Below are positions 18,043 to 27,523 of a DNA stretch of 64,000 nucleotides, piece after piece. Below the pieces are notes generated by a model. It did no database searches, had not been told where the DNA came from, and worked only from the letters and a program-made list of their open reading frames with translations. The translations under genes were made by a program, and so were the position numbers. Each line of letters starts with the position of its first letter. Within the stretch, counting starts at the first letter, position 1. The stretch comes from Cardiobacteriaceae bacterium TAE3-ERU3 (GTDB lineage: Bacteria > Pseudomonadota > Gammaproteobacteria > Cardiobacteriales > Cardiobacteriaceae): positions 96,652 through 160,651 of the forward strand of contig JAHUUI010000006.1 of assembly GCA_019218315.1 (NCBI GenBank), given 5' to 3'.

Positions 18043-19070
18043 TGCTTGGCCTTTTTCTCGCGCTGTATGCGAATGAGGTTTTGCACCGCTTTTTTGTGTG
18101 TTGCGTAGGTTTCACTGAATACATGGCCACCACGACCGTCAGCAACGAAAAAGAGGCTTTTTCCACTGTCTGGATGCACAGCTGCTTCAATGGCCGCTTG
18201 GCTGGGTAATGCAATTGGAGTTGGCGGCAGGCCGTGGCGAGTGTAGGTGTTGTAAGGTGTGTCTGTTGTGAGATGGGTGCGGGTGATATTGCCATTGTAA
18301 TTGACTATACCGTAAATGACGGTTGGGTCCGTCTGTAAGCGCATGCCTTTTTTGAGGCGACGATTGAATACTCCGGAAACCAAAGCACGTTCGTTTGCCA
18401 GTTGAGTCTCTTTTTCAATAATCGAAGCAAGAATCAGCGCCTCATAAGGGGTTTTGATGCTGATCTCAGGATCACGATTTTCCCACGCCTGATTGAGTGC
18501 CTGTTCAAGCTTATTATGCAGGCGTTTTAAGATGGTGAAGTCTGAGTCATTAGCGGTATAGAAGTAGGTTTCAGGTAAAAACTGCCCTTCGAGGTGTCCT
18601 GCTTCAATGCCCAATTTTTTGGCCAGTTCTTCATCGGTTACGCCGTCGAGAGTTTGGGTTAGATCTTCAGCTTCGCGTAGCTTGCGGCGTAGGTCGGCAT
18701 ATGTTGTGCCTTCTACGATAGTGATGCTGTGGGTGATGACGTCACCTTCTACCATACTTTGGTACAGCTCAGCAGGGGTATCCTGCATTTTGAGGCGATA
18801 GTCGCCAGCTTTTAGCAGCCCAGCATCACCGCGCAGCCGACCGTAAATCCGCAGTGGCCATGCTTGCTGGATAATGCCACGCGACTCAAGCTCATTAGCA
18901 ATTTGCTTGAGATTGCTGCCGTTAGCCACATGAATAATGGTACCGCCATGTACGCTGGGCGCAAGATGCGCATCCATGACTTGGCAGTATTGCCAGTAAC
19001 CCAATGCGGCGATACCGATGCCGATAATCAGCAGCAGTATAAATAGGCGGCGAAAGATCTTGCCAAACAT
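18039..19070 (-). CDS. mltG: Endolytic murein transglycosylase MltG
   Basis: Inner-membrane lytic transglycosylase thought to release nascent glycan strands and so set their length. 343 aa: one N-terminal membrane anchor (FRRLFILLLIIGIGIAALGY), a LysM-like subdomain, then the YceG catalytic domain with the catalytic Glu in ASIIEKETQLANE and the conserved LQTDPTVIYG and PTPIALPS segments. Gene order fabF-mltG-tmk-holB-pilZ is typical of gammaproteobacteria. The start lies 9 bases after the fabF stop. Confidence 0.95.
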   Translation of the reverse strand: MFGKIFRRLFILLLIIGIGIAALGYWQYCQVMDAHLAPSVHGGTIIHVANGSNLKQIANELESRGIIQQAWPLRIYGRLRGDAGLLKAGDYRLKMQDTPAELYQSMVEGDVITHSITIVEGTTYADLRRKLREAEDLTQTLDGVTDEELAKKLGIEAGHLEGQFLPETYFYTANDSDFTILKRLHNKLEQALNQAWENRDPEISIKTPYEALILASIIEKETQLANERALVSGVFNRRLKKGMRLQTDPTVIYGIVNYNGNITRTHLTTDTPYNTYTRHGLPPTPIALPSQAAIEAAVHPDSGKSLFFVADGRGGHVFSETYATHKKAVQNLIRIQREKKAKQ

Positions 19071-19079
19071 CGGCTGTGT

Positions 19080-20342
19080 TTAAATTGCTTTAAAAACGAG
19101 ACTGGCGTTCGTGCCACCAAAGCCGAATGAGTTCGACAGTGCTGCACGAATAGGCATTTGCTGCGCTTGATGCGGCACGTAGTTCAAATCGCAATCTTCA
19201 CTTGGGTTATCAAGGTTGATCGTTGGTGGCGCTACTTGGTCGCGCAAAGCAAGCAGAGTGAAAATGGCTTCCATACCACCTGCGGCACCCAGAGCGTGTC
19301 CGGTCATGGATTTGGTGCTGCTGACCGCAAGGCGGTAAGCATGATCGGCGAATGCTTTTTTCATGGCGAGTGTTTCGGCAACGTCACCCGCTGGTGTGGA
19401 TGTGCCGTGGGCGTTGATGTAGTCAACATCTTCAGGGTTGAGCCCGGCATCTTTTAAAGCTTGGGCCATACAGCGAGCTGCACCACTACCATCTGTTAAA
19501 GGAGCAGTCATATGATGTGCATCGGAAGTCATACCAATACCTACCACTTCGCCATAAATATTTGCACCGCGTTTTTTGGCACTTTCAAGTGTTTCCAAAA
19601 CCACAACACCAGCGCCATCGCCTAGAACAAATCCGTCACGATCTTTATCCCAAGGACGTGATGCCGCTTGTGGGTCGTCGTTGCGGGTTGAAAGTGCTTT
19701 AGCCGCAGCAAATCCGGCGATGCCCATCGCATTGCCCGCCATTTCTGCACCACCGGCAATCATGACATCAGCGTCGCCCATTTGGATCATACGCACCGCT
19801 TGACCAATACTATGAGTACCAGTAGCACAAGCGGTTGCAGTGGCCAAATTTGCACCTTTGATGCCGTAGCGGATCGAAAGGTTGCCAGAGATCATATTGA
19901 TGATATTTTTAGGAACGTAAAATGGTGAAACACGCCGCGCACCACGATCGATTAACGTTTGGTAGCCATCGAGCATACCAGGTAAGCCGCCAATGCCTGA
20001 GCCAATAATGATGCCTGTACGCTCAGCCAGAGCTTCATCGCTGAAATCCAGACCGCTATCAGTAATTGCATCAATACCTGCGGCCATGCCGTAATGGATG
20101 AATACATCCATTTTACGTGCTTCTTTGGCATCGAAATATTGCGTAGAGTCAAAGTCTGTCACTGAGCCACGAAAGCGCACCGGTAGCTCACTGGCGTCAT
20201 AGTCTGTAATAGGGGTAATGCCACTTTTTCCAGCAAGGATATTTTGCCATGCCTGCGTTAACTTGCAGCCAACCGGACTGATGATGCCCATGCCGGTCAC
20301 GACGACGCGCGGTACTGAGCGGATGGAATGCGTTTCACTCAT
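19080..20342 (-). CDS. fabF: Beta-ketoacyl-ACP synthase II
   Basis: Condensing enzyme for chain elongation in type II fatty-acid synthesis, 420 aa from the chosen start. Catalytic Cys in ATACATGTHSIG, first His in NAHGTSTPAGD, Lys and second His in STKSMTGHALGAAGG. The ATG at 20342 (MSETHSIRS) is preferred over an upstream TTG at 20357 because a GAAGAGA purine tract sits 7-13 bases before it. A terminator separates it from acpP, and a promoter-like pair is visible at 20410-20437, so fabF probably has its own start site. Confidence 0.96.
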   Translation of the reverse strand: MSETHSIRSVPRVVVTGMGIISPVGCKLTQAWQNILAGKSGITPITDYDASELPVRFRGSVTDFDSTQYFDAKEARKMDVFIHYGMAAGIDAITDSGLDFSDEALAERTGIIIGSGIGGLPGMLDGYQTLIDRGARRVSPFYVPKNIINMISGNLSIRYGIKGANLATATACATGTHSIGQAVRMIQMGDADVMIAGGAEMAGNAMGIAGFAAAKALSTRNDDPQAASRPWDKDRDGFVLGDGAGVVVLETLESAKKRGANIYGEVVGIGMTSDAHHMTAPLTDGSGAARCMAQALKDAGLNPEDVDYINAHGTSTPAGDVAETLAMKKAFADHAYRLAVSSTKSMTGHALGAAGGMEAIFTLLALRDQVAPPTINLDNPSEDCDLNYVPHQAQQMPIRAALSNSFGFGGTNASLVFKAI

Positions 20343-20409
20343 AGTTTTTCTCTTCAAAATCTCTGAAAGTTGGTTAACTGCCTCAAAGCTAAGGCATGTG
20401 TGTGGTTAG

Positions 20410-20437
20410 ATTTTACATGGGAAAGAAATAGGGTCAA
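20410..20437 (-). promoter_or_regulatory. Probable sigma-70 promoter of fabF
   Basis: On the minus strand TTGACC (20437-20432) and TAAAAT (20415-20410) are separated by 16 bases. The expected start of transcription is about 60 bases before the fabF ATG and downstream of the acpP terminator. Confidence 0.55.
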
Positions 20438-20526
20438 TGCCAACGTGTTTTGCGCATGGTCAGCCGTCTATTCTTTGTAAAAGTGTTGCTGTATTGAGCT
20501 GTATATCAGTGATGAATCTAAATATA

Positions 20527-20563
20527 AAAAAAGCCACAGCAGTGGGACTACCGTGGCTTTTTT
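20527..20563 (-). terminator. Intrinsic terminator after acpP
   Basis: AAAAAAGCCAC (20527-20537) and GTGGCTTTTTT (20553-20563) are perfect complements with a 15-base loop. In the minus strand the stem follows the acpP stop by 13 bases and runs into a T tract. It would let acpP be expressed at a different level from fabF. Confidence 0.88.
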
Positions 20564-20576
20564 GACTCAGTCAGTC

Positions 20577-20813
20577 TCAAGTATTGGATTTGACGTAGTC
20601 AATCGCAGTTTGGACAGTCGTGATTTTCTCTGCTTCTTCGTCAGGAATTTCGCAATCGAATTCTTTTTCCAGAGACATAACCAGCTCAACCAGATCAAGC
20701 GAGTCAGCGCCGAGGTCGTCAATGAAGTGTGCTTCAGGCTTGACCTGCGACTCGTCAACGCTCAATTGTTCTGCGATGACGCTGATAACGCGTTGTTCAA
20801 TGTTGTTGCTCAT
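20577..20813 (-). CDS. acpP: Acyl carrier protein
   Basis: Carries growing acyl chains on a phosphopantetheine arm. 78 aa, acidic, with the modification site Ser in [12 protein letters not shown] and the family opening [15 protein letters not shown]. Lies between fabG and fabF, the standard order. An AAAGGAAA ribosome site precedes the ATG. The 98 bases upstream to fabG contain an A/T-rich stretch with TAAAAT that may be an additional promoter. Confidence 0.97.
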   Translation of the reverse strand: MSNNIEQRVISVIAEQLSVDESQVKPEAHFIDDLGADSLDLVELVMSLEKEFDCEIPDEEAEKITTVQTAIDYVKSNT

Positions 20814-20911
20814 GTGTGTTTTCCTTTGTTGGGTGAAAGCGCTATTTTAAGAGGTTTAAGCAATAATTACCAGTCACTTTTTAATTTGCCCGATAGTTCT
20901 GCTTAACTCTA

Positions 20912-21649
20912 TTAAATCATGTACATGCCGCCATTGACGTGCAGTGTCTCACCGGTGACGTATCCGGCTTGGGCGAGAAATACAGCTGCTTGGGCGATAT
21001 CTTCAGGCTGACCAAGCTTCGCCAAGGGGACTTGCTCGACCAATGCCTGCTTTTGTGCTTCAGGCAATTGTTCCGTCATATCAGTGGCAATGAAGCCAGG
21101 GGCAATGGTGTTAACAGTAATTCCGCGAGAGCCTATTTCCCGCGCTAAGGACTTGGAAAATCCAATCACGCCGGCTTTTGTCGCAGCATAGTTTGCTTGA
21201 CCTGCATTTCCCATAACGCCGACGACTGAGGCGATATTGATGATGCGGCCAAAGCGCGCTTTCATCATATCCCGCATGACGGCTTTGCTCAGGCGGTAAA
21301 CGCTGGACAAGTTGGTGTCGATGACACTGTCCCACTGCTCAGCTTTCATTCGCATAAGCAGATTGTCGTCAGTAATACCGGCATTGTTAATCAGGATTGA
21401 GACCGGGCCAAATGTGTCACGGATGGTTTTGATGGTTGCGTCAATTGCCTCAGCATCATTGACGCTGAGTACCATACCTTGACCTTTCCAGCCATTTTCC
21501 GTGATATGGGCGCTGATTTTTTCTGCACCGCTGTCACTGGTTGCAGTGCCGATGACGGTCGCACCTGCTTCGGCAAAGCTATTTAGCACCGCACGGCCTA
21601 TGCCGCGGCTAGCGCCTGTGACGAGTACGATTTGCTCATTCATCTTCAT
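20912..21649 (-). CDS. fabG: 3-oxoacyl-ACP reductase
   Basis: NADPH-dependent ketoacyl-ACP reductase of the SDR family, 245 aa. Cofactor motif TGASRGIG, NNAG in ILINNAGITDD, catalytic Ser in INIASVVGVMG and YxxxK in YAATKAG. ATG 21649 overlaps the fabD stop (ATGA); an in-frame ATG at 21643 gives a near identical product. Second reaction of each elongation cycle after FabH/FabF. Confidence 0.96.
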   Translation of the reverse strand: MKMNEQIVLVTGASRGIGRAVLNSFAEAGATVIGTATSDSGAEKISAHITENGWKGQGMVLSVNDAEAIDATIKTIRDTFGPVSILINNAGITDDNLLMRMKAEQWDSVIDTNLSSVYRLSKAVMRDMMKARFGRIINIASVVGVMGNAGQANYAATKAGVIGFSKSLAREIGSRGITVNTIAPGFIATDMTEQLPEAQKQALVEQVPLAKLGQPEDIAQAAVFLAQAGYVTGETLHVNGGMYMI

Positions 21650-22578
21650 ACAGACTCCAGAGTTTCAATAATAACTGGTAATGCAGAGGGTTGATCGAAA
21701 GCTGTGGTTTTGAGTTCTTTGTTAATACGCTTGTTCAGTCCGGTTAAAACTTTGCCTGGGCCGGCTTCGACGCAATAGGTCACGCCTTCAGCAACCAGCT
21801 TGTCAATACACTTGACCCACTGAACTGGCTTGTAGAGCTGTGCACCCAAAGCAGATTTGATTCCATCTACGTTGTGACGCTCTTGACCGTCGACATTGTG
21901 AATAATGGTTGTATTGGGCATTTTCCAGTGAGCGTGATCCAAAGAAAGGCTCAGCTTGGCTGCAGCGCCTTTCATCAGGCTGCAATGTGAAGGTATGCTG
22001 ACCGGCAGCTCAATAGCGCGTTTGGCACCATGCTTTTTGGCACTTTCAATTGCTGCGGCAACGCCGGCAACTGTACCTGCAATCACGACCTGACCCGGGG
22101 CATTGAAGTTGGCTGCCTGTACGGTCTCATCAACCATGGCGCAAATTTCAATCACGTCCTGATCTTCCAAGCCAAGAATAGCAGCCATACTGCCTTCACC
22201 ATATGGCACAGCTTCCTGCATCAATTCACCGCGTTGGTGGACGAGGTCGATTGCTTCAGCAAAGGAGATTGCTTGAGCAGCACATAGTGCGGTGTATTCA
22301 CCAAGAGAGTGGCCAGCCATAAATACTGGATTGATATCAGTTTCGGCCTTGAGAATATCGAAGCAGGCGATACCTGCAGCAAGTAATACTGGTTGGGTAA
22401 TTGCTGTTTGATTGAGTTCCGCGTTGTTATTTTCTTGTACGATTTGCCAAAGGTCTTTTCCGATGACTTCGGAAGCTTCGTCAAAGCGCTGCTTTACAAT
22501 CGAAAATTGAGCGGCCATTTCACTCAGCATTTGCTGGCTTTGTGAGCCTTGTCCCGGGAAAATAATTGCTGTCGTCAT
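21646..22578 (-). CDS. fabD: Malonyl-CoA:ACP transacylase
   Basis: Transfers malonyl from CoA to ACP for elongation, 310 aa. Opening FPGQGSQ, active-site Ser in GHSLGEYTALCAA, and the catalytic His in SIPSHCSLM. An AGGAGAAAC ribosome site precedes the start. A 221-base gene-free gap separates it from fabH, longer than elsewhere in this cluster; no ORF or clear terminator is seen there, but it could hold an internal promoter. Confidence 0.96.
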   Translation of the reverse strand: MTTAIIFPGQGSQSQQMLSEMAAQFSIVKQRFDEASEVIGKDLWQIVQENNNAELNQTAITQPVLLAAGIACFDILKAETDINPVFMAGHSLGEYTALCAAQAISFAEAIDLVHQRGELMQEAVPYGEGSMAAILGLEDQDVIEICAMVDETVQAANFNAPGQVVIAGTVAGVAAAIESAKKHGAKRAIELPVSIPSHCSLMKGAAAKLSLSLDHAHWKMPNTTIIHNVDGQERHNVDGIKSALGAQLYKPVQWVKCIDKLVAEGVTYCVEAGPGKVLTGLNKRINKELKTTAFDQPSALPVIIETLESV

Positions 22579-22799
22579 CCTGTTTCTCCTAGATTATTCT
22601 GTTCTCAATACACTCTATTATGCCCAAACTGGAAATGAAATGGGACATGTCGCTAGGACTGATTAATATCGCATTACAGATTATGCTGGAGTTATAAGGC
22701 TTCACTCGACGGTGCTATATCTGTATAGACGTGACCTATAGAATCAGTTGTTAACCCGCATGTATAATCTAGGGGCTATACCGATATATCAATCAGAAC

Positions 22800-23768
22800 C
22801 TAGAATTTCAGGATGCAGCCGCCCCAAGTGAAACCACCGCCAAATGCTTCGAGCAATAAATTTTGTCCACGTTGTATTTTGCCACTGCGAACGCCGTGGT
22901 CAAGCGCCAGTGGAACAGATGCAGCTGAGGTATTGGCGTGTTTGTTGACCGTGACGATAACTTTATCCATCGACATACCTAAATGCTCTGCTGTAGCGCT
23001 GATGATGCGTAAGTTGGCTTGATGCGGTACGAGGTAGTCAATGTCGTCGGCTTTGAAATCACAATGTTTAAGCAATTCTCCAACCAGGCTGGACAATGAA
23101 CGCACTGCAACCTTAAATACTTCACGGCCTTGCATCTGAATGAAACGTTCACGTTCCTTGTAATCATTTGCAGAAGATCCAGGGCCTTGGGGAGCCCATA
23201 GTAATTCTTTGAAGTTTCCATCACTGTGTAACACACTGCCATAAATGCCCGGTTCATCACTTGCACCGACAACAACTGCACCAGAACCATCACCGAAGAG
23301 AATGGCCGTGGTACGGTCATCCCAGTTGAGGGCGTTGGTGAATAGTTCGGTGCCGACGACGAGGATGTTTTTGTAACCGCCACACTTGATGAATTTATCT
23401 GCAGTGCTCAGGGCGTAAATAAAGCCTGAACACACAGCCTGCATGTCAAAAGCGGGGATATTGTTGCATCCCAGGCGTGCTTGCAACTGTGTTGCGTTGC
23501 TAGGGAATAGGTGTTCTGGTGTTGAGGTCGCGACGATGATCAGATCAAGCTCAGCTGGCGTTATACCTGCGCTGTCTAATGCGCGTCTTGCCGCTTGCTC
23601 GGCCATATCGGTTGAGCTTTCGTTTGGTGCGGCCATGTGTCTTTGCTCTATTCCAGTACGGGCACGAATCCATTCGTCTGTGGTATCCATTTGAACGCTG
23701 AGTTCATCATTGCTGACAATGCGTTCGGGCAGGTAGCTGCCAGTACCGAGAATTTTGCTGTAGATCAT
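22800..23768 (-). CDS. fabH: Beta-ketoacyl-ACP synthase III
   Basis: Starts fatty-acid synthesis by condensing acetyl-CoA with malonyl-ACP. 322 aa. Catalytic triad residues visible: Cys in [13 protein letters not shown], His in [10 protein letters not shown], Asn in [10 protein letters not shown]. Standard length and complete. It follows plsX by 6 bases, so the two are co-transcribed from the rpmF side. Confidence 0.97.
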   Translation of the reverse strand: MIYSKILGTGSYLPERIVSNDELSVQMDTTDEWIRARTGIEQRHMAAPNESSTDMAEQAARRALDSAGITPAELDLIIVATSTPEHLFPSNATQLQARLGCNNIPAFDMQAVCSGFIYALSTADKFIKCGGYKNILVVGTELFTNALNWDDRTTAILFGDGSGAVVVGASDEPGIYGSVLHSDGNFKELLWAPQGPGSSANDYKERERFIQMQGREVFKVAVRSLSSLVGELLKHCDFKADDIDYLVPHQANLRIISATAEHLGMSMDKVIVTVNKHANTSAASVPLALDHGVRSGKIQRGQNLLLEAFGGGFTWGGCILKF

Positions 23769-23774
23769 GGGATA

Positions 23775-24836
23775 TTATTCACTGCTGGTTTGAGGTTGGC
23801 TGCGCTGCTCAGTATTTTTCTGATTATGGCTTTCGAGGTGTGTGCGGATTTTCGCGATGACGTGGTTTTTGGTCTCCAGTCGCGCGATGTTAATCGCATT
23901 TGCGTAGGCATAGGCGTCAGCATTGCCGTGGCTTTTGATGACGATGCCTTGCAAACCAAGTAAGCTTGCGCCATTGTAATTGCGTGGATCAACACGCTTC
24001 TTGAGATTTTTTAAAACAGGGTAGGCAACAACTGCAGCCAGTTTGCTGAGTATATTGCGCTTAAATGCTGCTTCTGTTTGAAGCTGCAAAAATTTTGCGA
24101 TCCCTTCAACGGTTTTTAATGCAACATTCCCAACAAAGCCATCACAGACAACGACGTCAATTCCTTTTTTAAGGAAGATGTCGTTGCCTTCAACAAAGCC
24201 AATATAGTTGAGCTGGCTTTGCTCAAGCAATTTACCGGTTTCTTTGACCGTTTCATTGCCCTTGATCGCTTCTTCGCCAATGTTGAGCAAGCCAACTTGT
24301 GGTGCAGATGTACCATCAACCGCACGAGCAAGCTCTGAACCCATAACGGCAAATTGCTCTAGTTGTTCTGGCTTTGCATCGACGTTTGCGCCGAGATCAA
24401 GCCAGTGGACATGGCCATGTGCAGTCGGTAGGGTGGCGCAAATCGCTGGTCGTGAAATGCCGGGTAGCATTTTGAGAATATAGCGTGCAGATGCCATCAG
24501 TGCGCCAGTATTACCAGCGCTGACGCATGCATCAGCTTTACCTTCTTTGACCAGCGTTATAGCTTGCCACATTGATGAGTCATTCTTGTGGCGTAGTACA
24601 TTAGCTGGTGCTTCATCCATTTCCACAACTTGTGTGCAGTGGTGAATTTTACTGCGTGTTGCGTCAATTTCACTAAAGCGTTTGTGTGCCCGGATTGTCG
24701 CTTCATCACCAACGAGGATGATAGTGAAGTCTGGGCTCTGCGTCAGTGCGTGTGCGGCGGCTGCAAGCGTTGTATCCAGACCAACGTCACCGCCCATTGC
24801 ATCAATTGCAATGACCGGCATGTGCTCAACAGTCAT
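23775..24836 (-). CDS. plsX: Phosphate acyltransferase PlsX
   Basis: Makes acyl-phosphate from acyl-ACP for phospholipid synthesis. 353 aa, with the N-terminal AIDAMGGDVG, SAGNTGALMASA, LDLGANVD and CDGFVGNVALKT signatures. The C-terminal 25 residues are a hydrophilic Gln/Asn/Ser tail beyond the usual end. It lies between rpmF and fabH, linking ribosome and membrane-lipid gene expression as in E. coli. Confidence 0.96.
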   Translation of the reverse strand: MTVEHMPVIAIDAMGGDVGLDTTLAAAAHALTQSPDFTIILVGDEATIRAHKRFSEIDATRSKIHHCTQVVEMDEAPANVLRHKNDSSMWQAITLVKEGKADACVSAGNTGALMASARYILKMLPGISRPAICATLPTAHGHVHWLDLGANVDAKPEQLEQFAVMGSELARAVDGTSAPQVGLLNIGEEAIKGNETVKETGKLLEQSQLNYIGFVEGNDIFLKKGIDVVVCDGFVGNVALKTVEGIAKFLQLQTEAAFKRNILSKLAAVVAYPVLKNLKKRVDPRNYNGASLLGLQGIVIKSHGNADAYAYANAINIARLETKNHVIAKIRTHLESHNQKNTEQRSQPQTSSE

Positions 24837-24845
24837 GGTGATGAC

Positions 24846-25049
24846 TTATTCTTCGTCTTCGAAGTCGACGACTTCAGCAGGACGTACGATGGCTTGGCGG
24901 CCACGGTAGAAACCGTCTTTTGAAACGTGGTGACGCAGGTGACGCTCACCGCTTTTGGTTTCAGTTGTGACAGTGGCATAGCCCAATGCGTCGTGAGTAC
25001 GGCGCTTGTCACGCTTTGATGGGGTTTTTCGGTTTTGCTGAACGGCCAT
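24846..25049 (-). CDS. rpmF: 50S ribosomal protein L32
   Basis: 67 aa. The N terminus [17 protein letters not shown] is the L32 signature and [13 protein letters not shown] follows. The C-terminal acidic end (EDEE) is slightly longer than the E. coli protein (57 aa). No zinc-binding Cys pairs, as in other gammaproteobacterial L32. It lies 2 bases after yceD and upstream of plsX, the conserved order. Confidence 0.96.
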   Translation of the reverse strand: MAVQQNRKTPSKRDKRRTHDALGYATVTTETKSGERHLRHHVSKDGFYRGRQAIVRPAEVVDFEDEE

Positions 25050-25051
25050 GA

Positions 25052-25579
25052 TTAATGCTCCTTGGATTTCATCATCTCTTTTAGTGCTGCAAATGGGTGT
25101 TGTCTATCATCATCGGTTTCTTCTTCCGGTGAGGCGACTAAATCCACTGGCGGCGTGCAATCGTCATGTTTGGCGATCATCGGCATCGCTAACAGGACTT
25201 CCTCTTCTAAAAACCATGCCACGTCAAGTTCATCGTCGGCGCAAATCAATGTTTCTACAGGGCCTTCAACGCGGTCTTCGAATTTTTGATCACGAATGAC
25301 AACGTAATCAAAATCCCGATCAACCGGCATTTCCATTGCCTGTAGGCAACGCTGACATTGCATGTTTAGCAACACACGGACGCGACCATAGACGTGTGTC
25401 TGGCCGTGTTCATCTAAATCTCCGCTAAGTTCGCCGTATAGCGTCTCACCGGGTTCAGCCCATTGTTTCAGGGTGTGTGTTGCCACCAGCGGGAGGCTGC
25501 CTTCGCAGCTTCGCCGTGACCGGGCATAGGCCCATGGATCAATTTGGCGTGGCAGTGTGTCAATTGGATGGCGCATCAT
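25052..25579 (-). CDS. yceD: DUF177/YceD family protein
   Basis: Small conserved protein upstream of rpmF in most bacteria; proposed to act in 23S rRNA accumulation in plants and bacteria. 175 aa from the chosen ATG. Visible: CQRCLQAM, the conserved Cys pair, a central acidic segment, and the C-terminal [10 protein letters not shown] motif typical of the family. The frame is open to 25615, but the N-terminal [17 protein letters not shown] alignment supports a start at 25579 or 25576. A textbook promoter sequence overlaps this start codon (see findings). Confidence 0.9.
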   Translation of the reverse strand: MMRHPIDTLPRQIDPWAYARSRRSCEGSLPLVATHTLKQWAEPGETLYGELSGDLDEHGQTHVYGRVRVLLNMQCQRCLQAMEMPVDRDFDYVVIRDQKFEDRVEGPVETLICADDELDVAWFLEEEVLLAMPMIAKHDDCTPPVDLVASPEEETDDDRQHPFAALKEMMKSKEH

Positions 25580-25682
25580 ACTCTCAACTATTTGAAGTGT
25601 CAAAAATCCTACCATATCTGTACCAGATACAAGCCTTTGTGATGGTGAGATCTGGTGATAGTCTGGTTATCTATTGTCGTTG

Positions 25683-26558
25683 CTATACAGGCAAACTGTA
25701 GCGTTTGGCGAAATACAGGTAGACCTGATCAGAAACATCGCGCATGACATCGCTGCGCTCGCTGATCCAGTTGCCATAATTACTCGCGCGGCGGCTTTTT
25801 TCTATTATACCGGTGATGGTGTAGGGTACGGTTCCACCAAATTTATCTTTACAAGCAATGATGCCAGTGTCTCCACAAAGCATGGAGGTTGAGCCGGTTT
25901 TGTCGTAAACAGTGGCATTTTTGGAAACGAACTTGGTTGCGCTGCGGATACGGTCGTGATTAGGAATACTCATCATTTTTTTGAGGATATTCGAGCCGGG
26001 TAATTCGTTGCGCCATAAGGCAAGCAAGAAACGGTCATAATCAGCAGCAGATGCCTGGTTCTTATAGGTACGGCCATTTTCGGGAATGTATTCGACGATA
26101 TTGATGTTGCGGAATATGTGTGGCGCTTCTTTTTTCAGCATCCATTGCACACCTTGTGGGCCGCCAAGTCGTTTAATGATGTGGTTGGTGAATTCATTAT
26201 TAGACTTGACGATCATTCCGCGCATTTCTTCCATAACCCTTGGAGAAAGAGGGTAAAGCTTGCTGTCTTTGGTGAAGTGGCACATCAGGTATGCCTGAAT
26301 GACCATGTGTTTGACCATGCTTGCACATTGCATGGGGCGATCAGCATTGATCGAAACGATTCTGGCACCTGATTGAATGTCTGTCACCGTCCATGCGGTC
26401 CGTTCATCTGCACTGACCCGGCCTTCGCGGCGCATTTGGGTTACTACTTGCTGGATACGTTGTTCGAGCGTGGTGTTTGTACGCGCAAGTAGTGGCGTTG
26501 TTGTAAGGCCAGTGGTGGTCAGCGCTAAGGCGCTTTGGAGCAAGGCGCGTCGTTTCAT
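25683..26558 (-). CDS. Class A beta-lactamase-like serine hydrolase, exported
   Basis: 291 aa with an N-terminal export signal bearing two arginines (MKRRALLQSALALTTTG), possibly Tat-dependent. Penicillin-recognising motifs are visible in order: S80-M-V-K (CASMVKHMV), S119-N-N (VKSNNEFTN) in the SDN position, and K220-T-G (VYDKTGSTS). A Glu near VEYIPENG may correspond to the omega-loop general base. It could be a beta-lactamase or a peptidase-like relative; sequence alone does not decide. The neighbour ampD acts in cell-wall recycling, which is linked to beta-lactamase control in enterobacteria, but no ampR-type regulator is adjacent. Confidence 0.8.
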   Translation of the reverse strand: MKRRALLQSALALTTTGLTTTPLLARTNTTLEQRIQQVVTQMRREGRVSADERTAWTVTDIQSGARIVSINADRPMQCASMVKHMVIQAYLMCHFTKDSKLYPLSPRVMEEMRGMIVKSNNEFTNHIIKRLGGPQGVQWMLKKEAPHIFRNINIVEYIPENGRTYKNQASAADYDRFLLALWRNELPGSNILKKMMSIPNHDRIRSATKFVSKNATVYDKTGSTSMLCGDTGIIACKDKFGGTVPYTITGIIEKSRRASNYGNWISERSDVMRDVSDQVYLYFAKRYSLPV

Positions 26559-26619
26559 GGGGGTAGTCTGGTCATTGCAAAGCGAGGCATTCTAACAAAT
26601 CTTACGTCAATGGAAAGGG

Positions 26620-27198
26620 TTATAAATGATCAAGGCGCTGTATTAGGTGTTTGAAATAACGCATATTGAATGCTGGCCCTGGGTCAGTTTTGCGCTGTGG
26701 GGCGATGTGTTGGTGTGTCGTGATGCGTTCGGCATTAATTTGCGGATGACGGATCATAATGGCTTGAGTGAGTAAGGCGAGGGATAAATATTGGCGGTGT
26801 GTGTAGGGATGGTGGTCACAACCGTTGAGTTCGATGCCGATTGAAAAATCATTGCAGCCACTTTGTCCCTCGTATTCTGATGCGCCTGCGTGCCATGCGC
26901 GGTCACAAGTTGAAACATACTGGGTAATGGCGCCGTCTCTTGTGATCAGGAAGTGGGCGCTTACTTGTAAATCCATGATGCTGTCAATAAATGGGTCTTC
27001 TCCTTGGTGCTGAGCGATATTGCCGGCGAAGAGTGCGTCAATATGTGTGGCGCCAAATACTCCGGGTGGCAGGGATATATTGTGCAAGACAAGTAAATTA
27101 ATTGGCGCTGATGTGGGGCGTTGGTTCTGAAATGGAGAGTGGATATGGCGCGCGTTTAGCAGCCAGCCTTGGGTATCTATCAGCAATGGTTGTTTCAT
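26620..27198 (-). CDS. ampD: N-acetyl-anhydromuramyl-L-alanine amidase
   Basis: Cytoplasmic zinc amidase that cleaves the peptide from anhydro-muropeptides during murein recycling. 192 aa. Zinc ligands are expected at the His in LLVLHNISLPPG, and the His and Asp in THQHIAPQRKTDPGP; the GIELNGCD segment is the conserved core. No signal peptide, consistent with AmpD rather than the periplasmic AmiD. Upstream is a 486-base gene-free region with DnaA-box matches. Confidence 0.93.
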   Translation of the reverse strand: MKQPLLIDTQGWLLNARHIHSPFQNQRPTSAPINLLVLHNISLPPGVFGATHIDALFAGNIAQHQGEDPFIDSIMDLQVSAHFLITRDGAITQYVSTCDRAWHAGASEYEGQSGCNDFSIGIELNGCDHHPYTHRQYLSLALLTQAIMIRHPQINAERITTHQHIAPQRKTDPGPAFNMRYFKHLIQRLDHL

Positions 27199-27314
27199 TG
27201 TATTGGCTAAGCAATTGGGTGGGATGTTTGACAGTATAGATGATGATTGGCTGTTGGGTTTTTACACATTTATTTATTGACATCGGCGTTTTTTCTCGAA
27301 TCAGTATAGCTGAG

Positions 27315-27523
27315 TTATACACAATTGCAGCAGTGGTGCGCATTTGCACAAATGCAAGTTTAAAAATTACTTACAGAACAAATGAATCTGTTAATAGTTT
27401 GTTTTTTAAGAATATTTAAATATCTGCTTAAATTCTGGGCAACTTGGTAAGTGACGATTTTTATTGTGAAAAAGAAGTAACGCAGAGGTTATTCACAAAG
27501 TTTTCCACAAGGAATGTGGATAA
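27315..27523. other. DnaA-box cluster in an AT-rich gene-free region; candidate replication origin
   Basis: The interval between ampD and cysK (27199-27684) contains no gene. It holds matches to the DnaA consensus TTATNCACA: TTATACACA (27315-27323), TTATTCACA (27489-27497), and TGTGGATAA (27515-27523, the perfect TTATCCACA box reversed), plus a near match TTTTCCACA (27501-27509). Between them lies a strongly A/T-rich tract (about 27361-27435) that could unwind easily. I see no GATC clustering of the kind in E. coli oriC. dnaA, dnaN and gidA are not in the window, so this may be an origin or another DnaA-titrating site. Confidence 0.45.
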
